The notes below the pieces were generated by a model. It worked only from the letters and a program-made list of their open reading frames with translations. It did not search any database and was not told the origin of the DNA. From C-114 sp963745405 (GTDB lineage: Bacteria > Chloroflexota > Limnocylindria > Limnocylindrales > CSP1-4), in NCBI GenBank assembly GCA_963745405.1, contig CAVUWY010000002.1, positions 1,488,001-1,552,000 of the forward strand: a DNA stretch of 64,000 nt, read 5' to 3'. Shown here in pieces: positions 1 to 7,115 of this stretch (its first letter is position 1; the number at the start of each line of letters is the position of its first letter). The translations under genes and the position numbers were made by a program.

Positions 1-10
1 AGCCCCGACC

Positions 11-574
11 ATGCGACCGTCGACCGCCTCGCGTCCCTCCCGCCTCATCGCGATCGTGTTCGCGGCCGGCCTCGCGACCGGCGCCTGCACGAGCACGGCC
101 TCGCCCGGCTGGACCTACCAGCCGCCGCCGCCGACCGCGTCGCCGGCCGCCTCCGCCGGAGCCTCGGCGGGTCCCAGCGCCGCGCCGAGCGCTGCGCCGA
201 GTGCCGCTCCCAGCGCGGCACCCAGCTTGGCGCCGAGCGCGGGTGCGAGTGGGGCCGCGAGTGCCGCGCCGAGCGGCGGATCGGGTGGCGGTTCGGCGAC
301 CGTCCTCAAGGTCACGGCCCAGAACATCGCCTTCGACGTGTCGACCCTGACAGCGCCGGCCAACGCGGCGTTCCAGATCGACTTCGACAACGAGGATGCG
401 TCGGTCGCCCACAACGTCACGATCAAGGACGCGACCGGTGCGATGGTGTTCAAGGGGGACCTCGTCACCGGCGTCGCCCAGGCGACGTACAACGTGCCGG
501 CGATCCCCGCCGGGTCGTACACGTTCTACTGCATCGTCCACCCGAACATGACCGGGACCCTGACGGTCCAGTAA
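11..574 (+). CDS. Cupredoxin-domain lipoprotein
   Basis: Exported copper protein, probably a periplasmic or cell-surface electron carrier. The 187-residue product has a lipoprotein signal peptide (lipobox LATGAC, Cys26), then a long Ala/Ser/Pro linker with repeated SAAPSAAP units (about 45-95), then a plastocyanin-like domain (about 100-187). Type-1 copper ligands are visible: His134 in VAHNVTI and the C-terminal cluster Cys174, His177 and Met180 in FYCIVHPNM. The low-complexity linker is typical of surface-tethered domains. The physiological partner cannot be told from context; the next gene, AlaX, is unrelated and begins 56 bp downstream. Confidence 0.85.
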   Translation: MRPSTASRPSRLIAIVFAAGLATGACTSTASPGWTYQPPPPTASPAASAGASAGPSAAPSAAPSAAPSAAPSLAPSAGASGAASAAPSGGSGGGSATVLKVTAQNIAFDVSTLTAPANAAFQIDFDNEDASVAHNVTIKDATGAMVFKGDLVTGVAQATYNVPAIPAGSYTFYCIVHPNMTGTLTVQ

Positions 575-630
575 GGCGACAGCCCGGCCGATCGCCGACC
601 GGCAGAACAACCGCGACGAGGACCCGGACC

Positions 631-1362
631 GTGAGCGAGAACGTCTGCTACGTCGACGCCTACGCCCGGTCGATCGAGGCACGGGTGGTCGGCATCGATC
701 CCGCCGATCCCGCCCTCGTCATCCTCGACCGGACGGTCGCCTATCCGGGCGGCGGCGGTCAGCCGTCGGATCGGGGCCTCCTGCGTGGCGATGGCGGTCG
801 GTCGTGGGCGATCGTCGGGGCGAAGAAAGACGGCCCGGACATAGTCCACCAGCTCGACCTCGCCGACGGCGAAGGACCGACGGCCGGCGAGACCGTCACG
901 ATCGACCTCGACTGGGCCCGGCGCCATCTCCTCATGCGGACCCACACGGCGCTGCACGCGCTGTGCGGCGTCGTCTGGCGCGACCACGGCGCCCTCGTGA
1001 CCGGCGGCAACATGGAGCCCGGCAGCGGCCGGATGGACTTCGAGTTCGAGCACATGAGCGGCGATCTCGTCGACTCGATCGAGGAGACCGTCAACCGCGA
1101 GCTCGCCTCGGCCCGCGATGTCCTGGTGGCGGTCCGGCCACGCGACGAGGCGTTCGCCATCCCCGATCTCATCCGGACGAAGATCAACCTCCTGCCGCCG
1201 GGGATCCCCGAGATAAGGACGATCGAGATCGTCGGGCTCGACCTGCAGGCCGACGGCGGGACCCACGTCGCCAACACCCGCGAGGTAGGCGGCATCCGGG
1301 TGACCGGCTACGAGTCCAAGGGCCGCATCAACAAGCGCATCCGGATCGAGCTCACCGACTAA
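631..1362 (+). CDS. alaX: Alanyl-tRNA editing protein AlaX
   Basis: Free-standing homologue of the AlaRS editing domain that hydrolyses mischarged Ser- or Gly-tRNA(Ala) in the cytoplasm. The 243-residue protein has the N-terminal YPGGGGQPSDRG motif (39-48), the zinc-binding HTALH motif (His105, His109) and the C-terminal GGTH motif ending at His212. The family normally has Cys four residues before that last His (CGGTH); here it is Asp208, so a zinc ligand is substituted. GTG start with a GAGG ribosome-binding site about 9 nt upstream. Length fits the medium AlaX class. Confidence 0.85.
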   Translation: MSENVCYVDAYARSIEARVVGIDPADPALVILDRTVAYPGGGGQPSDRGLLRGDGGRSWAIVGAKKDGPDIVHQLDLADGEGPTAGETVTIDLDWARRHLLMRTHTALHALCGVVWRDHGALVTGGNMEPGSGRMDFEFEHMSGDLVDSIEETVNRELASARDVLVAVRPRDEAFAIPDLIRTKINLLPPGIPEIRTIEIVGLDLQADGGTHVANTREVGGIRVTGYESKGRINKRIRIELTD

Positions 1363-1389
1363 CGGACCCGCCGGGCTGGCGTCGGCTGG

Positions 1390-1395
1390 TAGGGT
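1390..1395 (+). promoter_or_regulatory. Putative -10 element (TAGGGT) of a leaderless gene
   Basis: TAGGGT matches TANNNT and ends 7 nt before ATG 1403 of the Crp/Fnr gene. No convincing -35 box. The same geometry precedes several other genes in the window. Confidence 0.35.
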
Positions 1396-1402
1396 GGGGA
1401 TC

Positions 1403-2173
1403 ATGGGGGTCGACCTGCACGACCCGGTCGTGCGCGCGGCCATCCGCACCTCGCACCTGGCCGCGGTCCCGGAGCCGCTCCTCGAGCCGCTGTTCGCCGA
1501 AGCCACGCGCCTCAGCGTCCCGGCCGGCTCGATGGTCCGCCGCGAGGGCGAGCGCGGTCCCCACATCGAGCTCGTCGTCGGCGGGTTGGTCCGGGTGTAT
1601 GTCTCGTCGCCGGACGGGCGGACGTTGACCGTGCGCTACTGCAGGAGCGGAGCGATGATCGGTGCGGTCTCCCTCTTCCGGCCGAGCTACGTGATGCCCG
1701 GCGGCCTGCAGGCGCTGGTGGACACGGACCTCGTGGTGCTCCGTGCCGAGGCGGTGCGCCTGGCCTCCGACCGCGATCGGGCCATGGCGGACTCCCTGAT
1801 CGCCGAGCTCAGCGACCGCGTCTACCAGTTCGTCGTCGAGATACCCGGGGCGTCATTCGCGACCGTCCGCCAGCGGGTCGCCCGCCACGTGCTCGATATC
1901 GCCGCCGAGCAACAGCACGGGGCCCGGTTGGTGGCTCCCGTCAGCCAGCAGGCGATCGCCGACGCCGTGGGCAGCGTCCGCGAGGTCGTGGCACGCGCGC
2001 TGGGCGAGCTGCGGCGGGAGAAGCTCGTGGCGACGGGTCCGGGCGGCATCGAGATCCTCGATCCGGACCGGCTCGCCGCCGATGTGTTCGCGACGCCGGT
2101 GACGCCCGTCCGAGGCACGGCCGAGGTCGCTGAGGCTCCTCAACGCTCGATCGCGGTGGTCAGACCGCCTTGA
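1403..2173 (+). CDS. Crp/Fnr family transcriptional regulator
   Basis: Cyclic-nucleotide-binding-fold regulator of 256 residues. The N-terminal beta-barrel sensor (about 20-125, with VRREGERGPHIELVVGGLV) is followed by the dimerisation helix and a Crp-type helix-turn-helix around VSQQAIADAVGSVREVVARAL (about 180-200). No Cys cluster of the Fnr type is present, so an iron-sulfur sensor is unlikely. ATG 1403 is preferred over the in-frame GTG 1394 because a TANNNT element lies 7 nt upstream. Its 3' end overlaps the convergent pntB stop by 14 nt, so readthrough from either side would be antisense to the other gene. Confidence 0.85.
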   Translation: MGVDLHDPVVRAAIRTSHLAAVPEPLLEPLFAEATRLSVPAGSMVRREGERGPHIELVVGGLVRVYVSSPDGRTLTVRYCRSGAMIGAVSLFRPSYVMPGGLQALVDTDLVVLRAEAVRLASDRDRAMADSLIAELSDRVYQFVVEIPGASFATVRQRVARHVLDIAAEQQHGARLVAPVSQQAIADAVGSVREVVARALGELRREKLVATGPGGIEILDPDRLAADVFATPVTPVRGTAEVAEAPQRSIAVVRPP

Positions 2174-3599
2174 CCGCCGTCACGAGCGCCTGGAGGCCGT
2201 CCTTCGCATCGGCGAAGAGCATCCCCGTCTTCGGGTCGGTGTAGAGCTCGTTGTCGATGCCGGCGTAGCCGCGGCCCATCGAGCGCTTGATGACGATGAT
2301 CGACTTGGCGTGGTCGACGTCGAGGATCGGCATCCCCGACACCGGCGAGCCGGGCTTGCGGGCGGCGGGGTTCGTCACGTCGTTGGCGCCGACCACGAGG
2401 GCGACGTCGCAGCGCTCGAACTCCGGGTTGATCTCCTCCATCTCCTTGAGCTGGGGGTAGGGGACGTTCGCCTCGGCGAGCAGCACGTTCATATGGCCCG
2501 GCATCCGGCCGGCGACCGGGTGGATGGCGTACTTCACGTCGACGCCGCGCGACTCGAGGAGCTCGGCAAGTTCGCGGACCTGGTGCTGGGCCTGGGCGAC
2601 CGCGAGCCCGTAGCCGGGCACGACGATGACGCTCTGGGCGTAGGCCAGCTGGATCGCGGCATCGTCGGCGCTGATCTCGCGGACGCTCCCGCCGCCGGCA
2701 CCGGTGATCGCCGTCACGCCCTCGCCGCCGCCGAAGCCGCCGGCGATGATGTTGAGCACCGAGCGGTTCATCGCGTCGGCCATCAGCTTGGTGAGGATGC
2801 CGCCCGAGGCGCCGACGAGGGCGCCGCTGATGATGAGGACCGGGTTGCCGATGACGAAACCGGCCATCGCGGCGGCCGTGCCGGTGAAGCTGTTGAGCAG
2901 GCTGATGACGACCGGCATGTCCGCCCCACCGATCGGCAGGACCATCGTGATCCCGAAGATGAGGCCGGCTGCCACCACCACCGCGAGGACCGCCACCGAC
3001 GTGTCGCCGGTGATCGTGATCGTGCCGGCCGAGTCGAGGATGAGGGCGATCGTCCCTGCCACTGCCACGATGGCGATGAGGATGGTCAGGATGCGCCCGC
3101 CCGGCACCTGGATGGGCTTGCCCGGGATCAGTCCCTGGAGCTTGCCGCCGGCGATGAGCGACCCGCTGAAGGTGATCGAGCCGATGACCGCGCCGAGCAC
3201 GACGAAGACCGTCGTGGACAGGTCGGCCCCCGTGCTCGAAAGGCGGATGAAATCGCTGATCGCGACGAGGGCCGCCGCACCGCCGCCGACCGCGTTGAAC
3301 AGCGAGACCAGCTGCGGCATCGCCGTCATCTTCACGGTCCGGGCGGTATAGAGGCCGGCCCCACCGCCGATGGCGAACCCGACGATGATGATGACCCAGG
3401 CGGTCGCGCCCAGACCCTCGGGCCTCGTGATGAGCCCGATGAGGGTCGCGACGACGGCGATCGTCATGCCCGCGGCGCTCAGGCGGTTGCCGCCGCGGGC
3501 GGTCGCCGGCGAGTTCATCTGGTGGAGGCCGAGGACGAAGCAGGACGCCCCGAGGAGGCCCGCCAGGTAGACGAAGGTGGTGATCCACTCCTGCGACAT
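2160..3599 (-). CDS. pntB: NAD(P) transhydrogenase subunit beta
   Basis: Membrane and NADP(H)-binding subunit of proton-translocating transhydrogenase, which drives NADPH formation from NADH using the proton gradient. The 479-residue protein has about nine membrane helices (residues 5-270), then the dIII domain with VVPGYGLAVAQAQ, HPVAGRMPGHMNVLLAEANVP and the VVGANDVTNPAA motif typical of the NADP site. Start chosen at MSQEWITT; the open frame runs further upstream but overlaps pntAb in another frame. It is the last gene of the pntAa-pntAb-pntB operon, 14 nt after pntAb. Confidence 0.95.
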   Translation of the reverse strand: MSQEWITTFVYLAGLLGASCFVLGLHQMNSPATARGGNRLSAAGMTIAVVATLIGLITRPEGLGATAWVIIIVGFAIGGGAGLYTARTVKMTAMPQLVSLFNAVGGGAAALVAISDFIRLSSTGADLSTTVFVVLGAVIGSITFSGSLIAGGKLQGLIPGKPIQVPGGRILTILIAIVAVAGTIALILDSAGTITITGDTSVAVLAVVVAAGLIFGITMVLPIGGADMPVVISLLNSFTGTAAAMAGFVIGNPVLIISGALVGASGGILTKLMADAMNRSVLNIIAGGFGGGEGVTAITGAGGGSVREISADDAAIQLAYAQSVIVVPGYGLAVAQAQHQVRELAELLESRGVDVKYAIHPVAGRMPGHMNVLLAEANVPYPQLKEMEEINPEFERCDVALVVGANDVTNPAARKPGSPVSGMPILDVDHAKSIIVIKRSMGRGYAGIDNELYTDPKTGMLFADAKDGLQALVTAVKAV

Positions 3600-3613
3600 C
3601 GACGCGCTCTCCG

Positions 3614-3952
3614 TTACGCGCCGGTCGCGGTCGAGCCGCCGGCATCGTCGCCGGCGGGCTTCGGCGTGGTGGGCTTCTTGCGGAACATCTGGAGCATCCG
3701 GTCGGTGACGACGTAGCCGCCGACGACGTTCATCGCCCCGAACACCATCGCCACGAAGGCGAGGACGTAGCCGAGCGGGTCGGTCGCCTCGGCGGCGATG
3801 AGCATCGCCCCGACGAGGACGATGCCGTGGATCGAGTTGGCGCCCGACATGAGCGGCGTGTGGAGCGTCGCCGGGACCTTGCTGATGACCTCGAAGCCGA
3901 CGAGGATCGCGAGGACGAAGATCGCCAGCGAGTTGAGGAGCTCGGGACTCAT
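3614..3952 (-). CDS. pntAb: NAD(P) transhydrogenase subunit alpha, membrane part
   Basis: Small membrane subunit (112 residues) of the three-subunit transhydrogenase, equivalent to the C-terminal membrane segment of E. coli PntA. It shows three or four helices with the conserved VISKVPATLHTPLMSGANSI region and a polar C-terminal tail rich in Pro, Gly and Thr. Its ATG overlaps the pntAa stop codon (ATGA), indicating translational coupling. Confidence 0.93.
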   Translation of the reverse strand: MSPELLNSLAIFVLAILVGFEVISKVPATLHTPLMSGANSIHGIVLVGAMLIAAEATDPLGYVLAFVAMVFGAMNVVGGYVVTDRMLQMFRKKPTTPKPAGDDAGGSTATGA

Positions 3953-5116
3953 GCGGGGGCACCTCCGGCGGCCGGCGCCACGGGTTCGAGCAGCTTCTTC
4001 GTCGCCTCCTGGACGACCGCCCCGCCGTGGGTGATGACGGTCCCCGCGGTGATCTCCTCGCTGAGGTCGAGGTTCAGGGCGCCGTCCTTCACGAGGTGGA
4101 GGAGGAGGGCCGAGATGTTCCGGGCGTAGAACTGCGACGAGCCGGCCGGCATCGTCGCGGGCAGGTTGTCGGGGGCGATGATCGTCACCCCGTTGTCGGT
4201 CACGATCGTCTCGCCGGCCCGGCTCAGCTCGACGTTGCCGCCGAGGGCCGAGGCCGCCATGTCCACGATGACCGAGCCCGCCTTCATCCCCGCCACCGCC
4301 TCAGCGGTCACGAGCACCGGCGGCCGGCGACCGGGGACCTGGGCGGTGGTGATGACGACGTCCATCGTGGCGATGTGGCCGTTGAGCTCGGCCTGCTGGG
4401 CGGCCTGCTCCTCCGGCGTCAGCTGGCGGGCGTAGCCGCCGGTCCCCGAGGCATCGGCGACCGACTTGAGGACGAGGAACTGGGCACCGAGACTCTGGGC
4501 CTGCTCCTTCGTCTCGGAGCGGACGTCGTAGGCCTTGACGACCGCGCCGAGCCGCCGGGCGGTGCCGATCGCCTGGAGGCCGGCGACGCCGATGCCGAGG
4601 ATGAGGACGTTGGCGGGCTTGGCCGTGCCGGCCGCCGTCGTGAGCAGCGGGAAGTAGCGGCCGTAGGCATTCGCGGCGATGAGGACCGCCTTGTAACCGC
4701 CGACGTTGGCCTGGCTCGACAGGGCGTCCATCGACTGGGCCCGGCTCAGCGTCCGGGGCAGGGCGTCGAGGCTGATCGCGGTGACGCCCTTGTCGGCGAG
4801 CGTCTTCGCGAGGGCGGGATCGATGAGCGGCGACAGGAAGCCGATGACGGCCTGGCCCGACCGCAGCCGGGCGACCTCGTCCGGGCTCGGCTTGGCGACG
4901 CGCAGGATCGACGTCCGACTGGGCGTACAGCGCGTCGGTCGACACGACCGTCGCCCCGGCCTCGACGTAGGCGGCATCGGGGATGGTCGCGCCGGCTCCG
5001 GCTCCGGCCTCGACGAGGGTCTCGAGCCCGGCCGCCGTGAGCTTGCCGAGCGTTTCGGGTACCAGGGCCACCCGCCGCTCACCGGCCGCGGTCTCCCTGG
5101 CGACGCCGACCTTCAT
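3949..5116 (-). CDS. pntAa: NAD(P) transhydrogenase subunit alpha, NAD-binding part (frameshifted)
   Basis: Soluble NAD(H)-binding dI subunit, related to alanine dehydrogenase. It starts at MKVGVARETAAGERRVALVPE with an AGGTGG site just upstream. The N-terminal 65 or so codons read in one frame up to DALYAQSDV, then the homology (ILRVAKPSPDEV onward, Rossmann GIGVAGLQAIGTA, YDVRSETKEQ) continues in another. One extra base at about 4909 (GTC-G-ATC on the coding strand) explains the break; deleting it gives a 388-residue protein of normal length. All other parts look intact and the operon partners are intact, so a sequence error or a very recent mutation is more likely than an old pseudogene. 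Confidence 0.85.
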
Positions 5117-5256
5117 GGGCACCACCACCTGGAAAGGGGTCCGGCCCACGCCGGGACCCGGGGTACGTATCTGGGTGACCCGCGCAGTCTAGCGGCTGTC
5201 GCGGGAGTCGGTGGAGCGTCCACGAGCGGGCCGTCCGCCCGCGGACCCACTCGTCC

Positions 5257-6015
5257 TCAGATCGTCCCGGCTGCCGCGAGGGTCACGAGCGTGAGCAGCA
5301 GGACGTGGGACGCCGCGCTGTAGAAGATCGAGCCGGTCCGCCAGTTCAGCCAGCCGAAGATCGAGCCGCCGAACAGGGTGGACAGCGTCTCGACCTCGGG
5401 CTTGCCGAGGTGGGAGAACGTGAACGGGACCGCCGCCACGAGGATGCCGAGGGGGCCCATATAGCGGATGAGGGTGAACATGAGGAAGCCGCGGAGGAGG
5501 AATTCGGCCGACGTCAGGTCGATGGCATTGGTGACGAGGAGGCTCCCGGCGTCGGTGGCGCTCGGCGCGTAGTAGGCCGCGAAATCGGGCTGGTGGCCGA
5601 TCCAGACCACGAGCGGGACCATGACGAGGAGGCCGGCCGCCGTGAGGGCCACGCCGGCCCGCCAGTCGCCGACGCGGAGGCCGTAGCGACGGGGGTCGTC
5701 GCGGAACACGAAGAGGACCGTCGCCAGGGGCAGCAGGCCGAACAGGAACAGGCGCTCGATCGCGACCGTCCGCATCGCCGCCGGGTCGCGGCTGTAGGTG
5801 ATGTCGGCCGGCAGGAAGTTGCGGTGGAAGTCGGCCAGGATGGCGAAGACCATGACGACGATCGCGACGGTCGAGCGGACCGGCAGCTCGAGCCCGACGA
5901 GCCGGATCGTCGCCCGGTCGGCCGCGGTCGACGGGTAGGTCGGGGCACCGACGAACGCCCGCCCGAGGCGGCTCCATCGACTCCGTCCGGTGGCGATCGC
6001 GTCGGAGGCCTCCAC
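5257..6015 (-). CDS. CPBP family intramembrane metalloprotease
   Basis: Membrane protein of 252 residues with about seven helices and the signatures of the CPBP (Abi/Rce1-like) family: motif 1 as AEFLLRG (about 168-174), motif 2 as FTFSHLG and a late SH pair in the final helix (ASHVLLL). The family motif is EExxxR; here the first Glu is Ala, which may reduce or abolish protease activity. GTG start with a TANNNT element six bases upstream. Function within the group is usually prenyl-protein or signal processing, or immunity to self bacteriocins; nothing nearby narrows it. Confidence 0.75.
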   Translation of the reverse strand: MEASDAIATGRSRWSRLGRAFVGAPTYPSTAADRATIRLVGLELPVRSTVAIVVMVFAILADFHRNFLPADITYSRDPAAMRTVAIERLFLFGLLPLATVLFVFRDDPRRYGLRVGDWRAGVALTAAGLLVMVPLVVWIGHQPDFAAYYAPSATDAGSLLVTNAIDLTSAEFLLRGFLMFTLIRYMGPLGILVAAVPFTFSHLGKPEVETLSTLFGGSIFGWLNWRTGSIFYSAASHVLLLTLVTLAAAGTI

Positions 6016-6021
6016 GCCGCG

Positions 6022-6027
6022 AGCCTA
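6022..6027 (-). promoter_or_regulatory. Putative -10 element (TAGGCT) of a leaderless gene
   Basis: On the minus strand TAGGCT is followed by six bases and then GTG 6015, so transcription would begin at or next to the start codon. Confidence 0.4.
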
Positions 6028-6072
6028 CACCCCGGTACACTCGGTCGCAGGAACGGCGAGGAGGATCGGAAC

Positions 6073-7095
6073 GTGGTCGGTGGACGAGGCGCGGTCGCAC
6101 GTCACGAGGCGATGGACGCATTCGCCCGACTGCTCGCCGACGGGTCGACGACGGTCGTCCTCGACGGCGGCCTCGCCACGCAGCTCGAGGCCCAGGGCGC
6201 CGACCTGACCGACACCCTCTGGTCGGCGCGGCTCCTCCTCGAGGATCCCGAGGAGATCGTCCGGGCCCATCTGGCCTTCTTCCGGGCAGGCGCGCAGGTC
6301 GCGATCACGGCGAGCTACCAGGCGACGTTCGAGGGGTTCGCCGGCCGGGGCATCGGGCACGAGCAGGTCGAGGCGCTTCTGCGGCTCAGCGTCCGCCTCG
6401 CCGCGGACGCGCGCCGCCGCTGGCTCGAGGAGCGCGCCGCGCCCGATGGCCCGCCGCTCTTCGTGGCGGCCTCCATCGGCCCCTACGGAGCGATGCTCGC
6501 CGACGGATCGGAGTTCCGCGGCCGCTACGGCCTGACCGCCGAGCGCCTCGTGGACTTCCACCGAGAGCGGATGGCCGTCCTCGTCGATGCCGAGCCCGAC
6601 CTACTGGCCTGCGAGACCGTCCCCGAGCTCGAGGAGGGGATCGCCCTCGCCCGCCTGGTCGACGAGCTCGGTGCGGTCGGCTGGCTCAGCTACAGCTGCC
6701 GCGATGGCGGCCATCTCCGCAGCGGGGCGCCGGTCGAGGAGGCGTTCGCCGTCGCCGATGAGTCGCACGGGATCGTCGCCGTCGGGGTTAACTGCACCGC
6801 CCCGGAGTACGTCGACGAGCTCCTCGACCGGGCTCGATCGGTCACCGCCAAGCCCCTCGTCGTCTATCCCAACAGCGGCGAGGGCTGGGATGCCGGCGCT
6901 CGGGCCTGGACGATCGCCCCGGCCACTCGTGACGCGGAGCGACCTTCGGCAGCCGTCGACGCGGTCTCGAGCCGACGCTGGGTCGATCACGGTGCGCGGC
7001 TCGTCGGCGGCTGTTGTCGGGTCTCCCCGGCCGCGATCGCCGACGTCGCCGCCGGAGTCGGCGCGGGAGTCGCGGCCGCCGTCCCCGGCCGCTAG
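6073..7095 (+). CDS. mmuM: Homocysteine S-methyltransferase
   Basis: Cobalamin-independent methyltransferase that moves a methyl group from S-methylmethionine (or a similar donor) to homocysteine. The TIM-barrel sequence begins VVLDGGLATQLEAQGADL; the zinc site is shown by VNCTAPE and by GGCCRVSP near the C-terminus. GTG 6073 is preferred since a GAGGAGG site lies 8-9 nt upstream, giving 340 residues; ATG 6112 is the alternative. A TACACT element at 6036 could be its -10 box. PEP carboxylase follows 20 bp downstream on the same strand. Confidence 0.88.
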   Translation: MVGGRGAVARHEAMDAFARLLADGSTTVVLDGGLATQLEAQGADLTDTLWSARLLLEDPEEIVRAHLAFFRAGAQVAITASYQATFEGFAGRGIGHEQVEALLRLSVRLAADARRRWLEERAAPDGPPLFVAASIGPYGAMLADGSEFRGRYGLTAERLVDFHRERMAVLVDAEPDLLACETVPELEEGIALARLVDELGAVGWLSYSCRDGGHLRSGAPVEEAFAVADESHGIVAVGVNCTAPEYVDELLDRARSVTAKPLVVYPNSGEGWDAGARAWTIAPATRDAERPSAAVDAVSSRRWVDHGARLVGGCCRVSPAAIADVAAGVGAGVAAAVPGR

Positions 7096-7115
7096 GCGAC
7101 CGAGGACCGGACCCG

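Noticed and set aside
2310..3716. Long plus-strand open frame opposite pntB
   Set aside because: Translation is Arg/Asp/His-rich with no homology; it mirrors the codon structure of the true minus-strand gene in GC-rich DNA.
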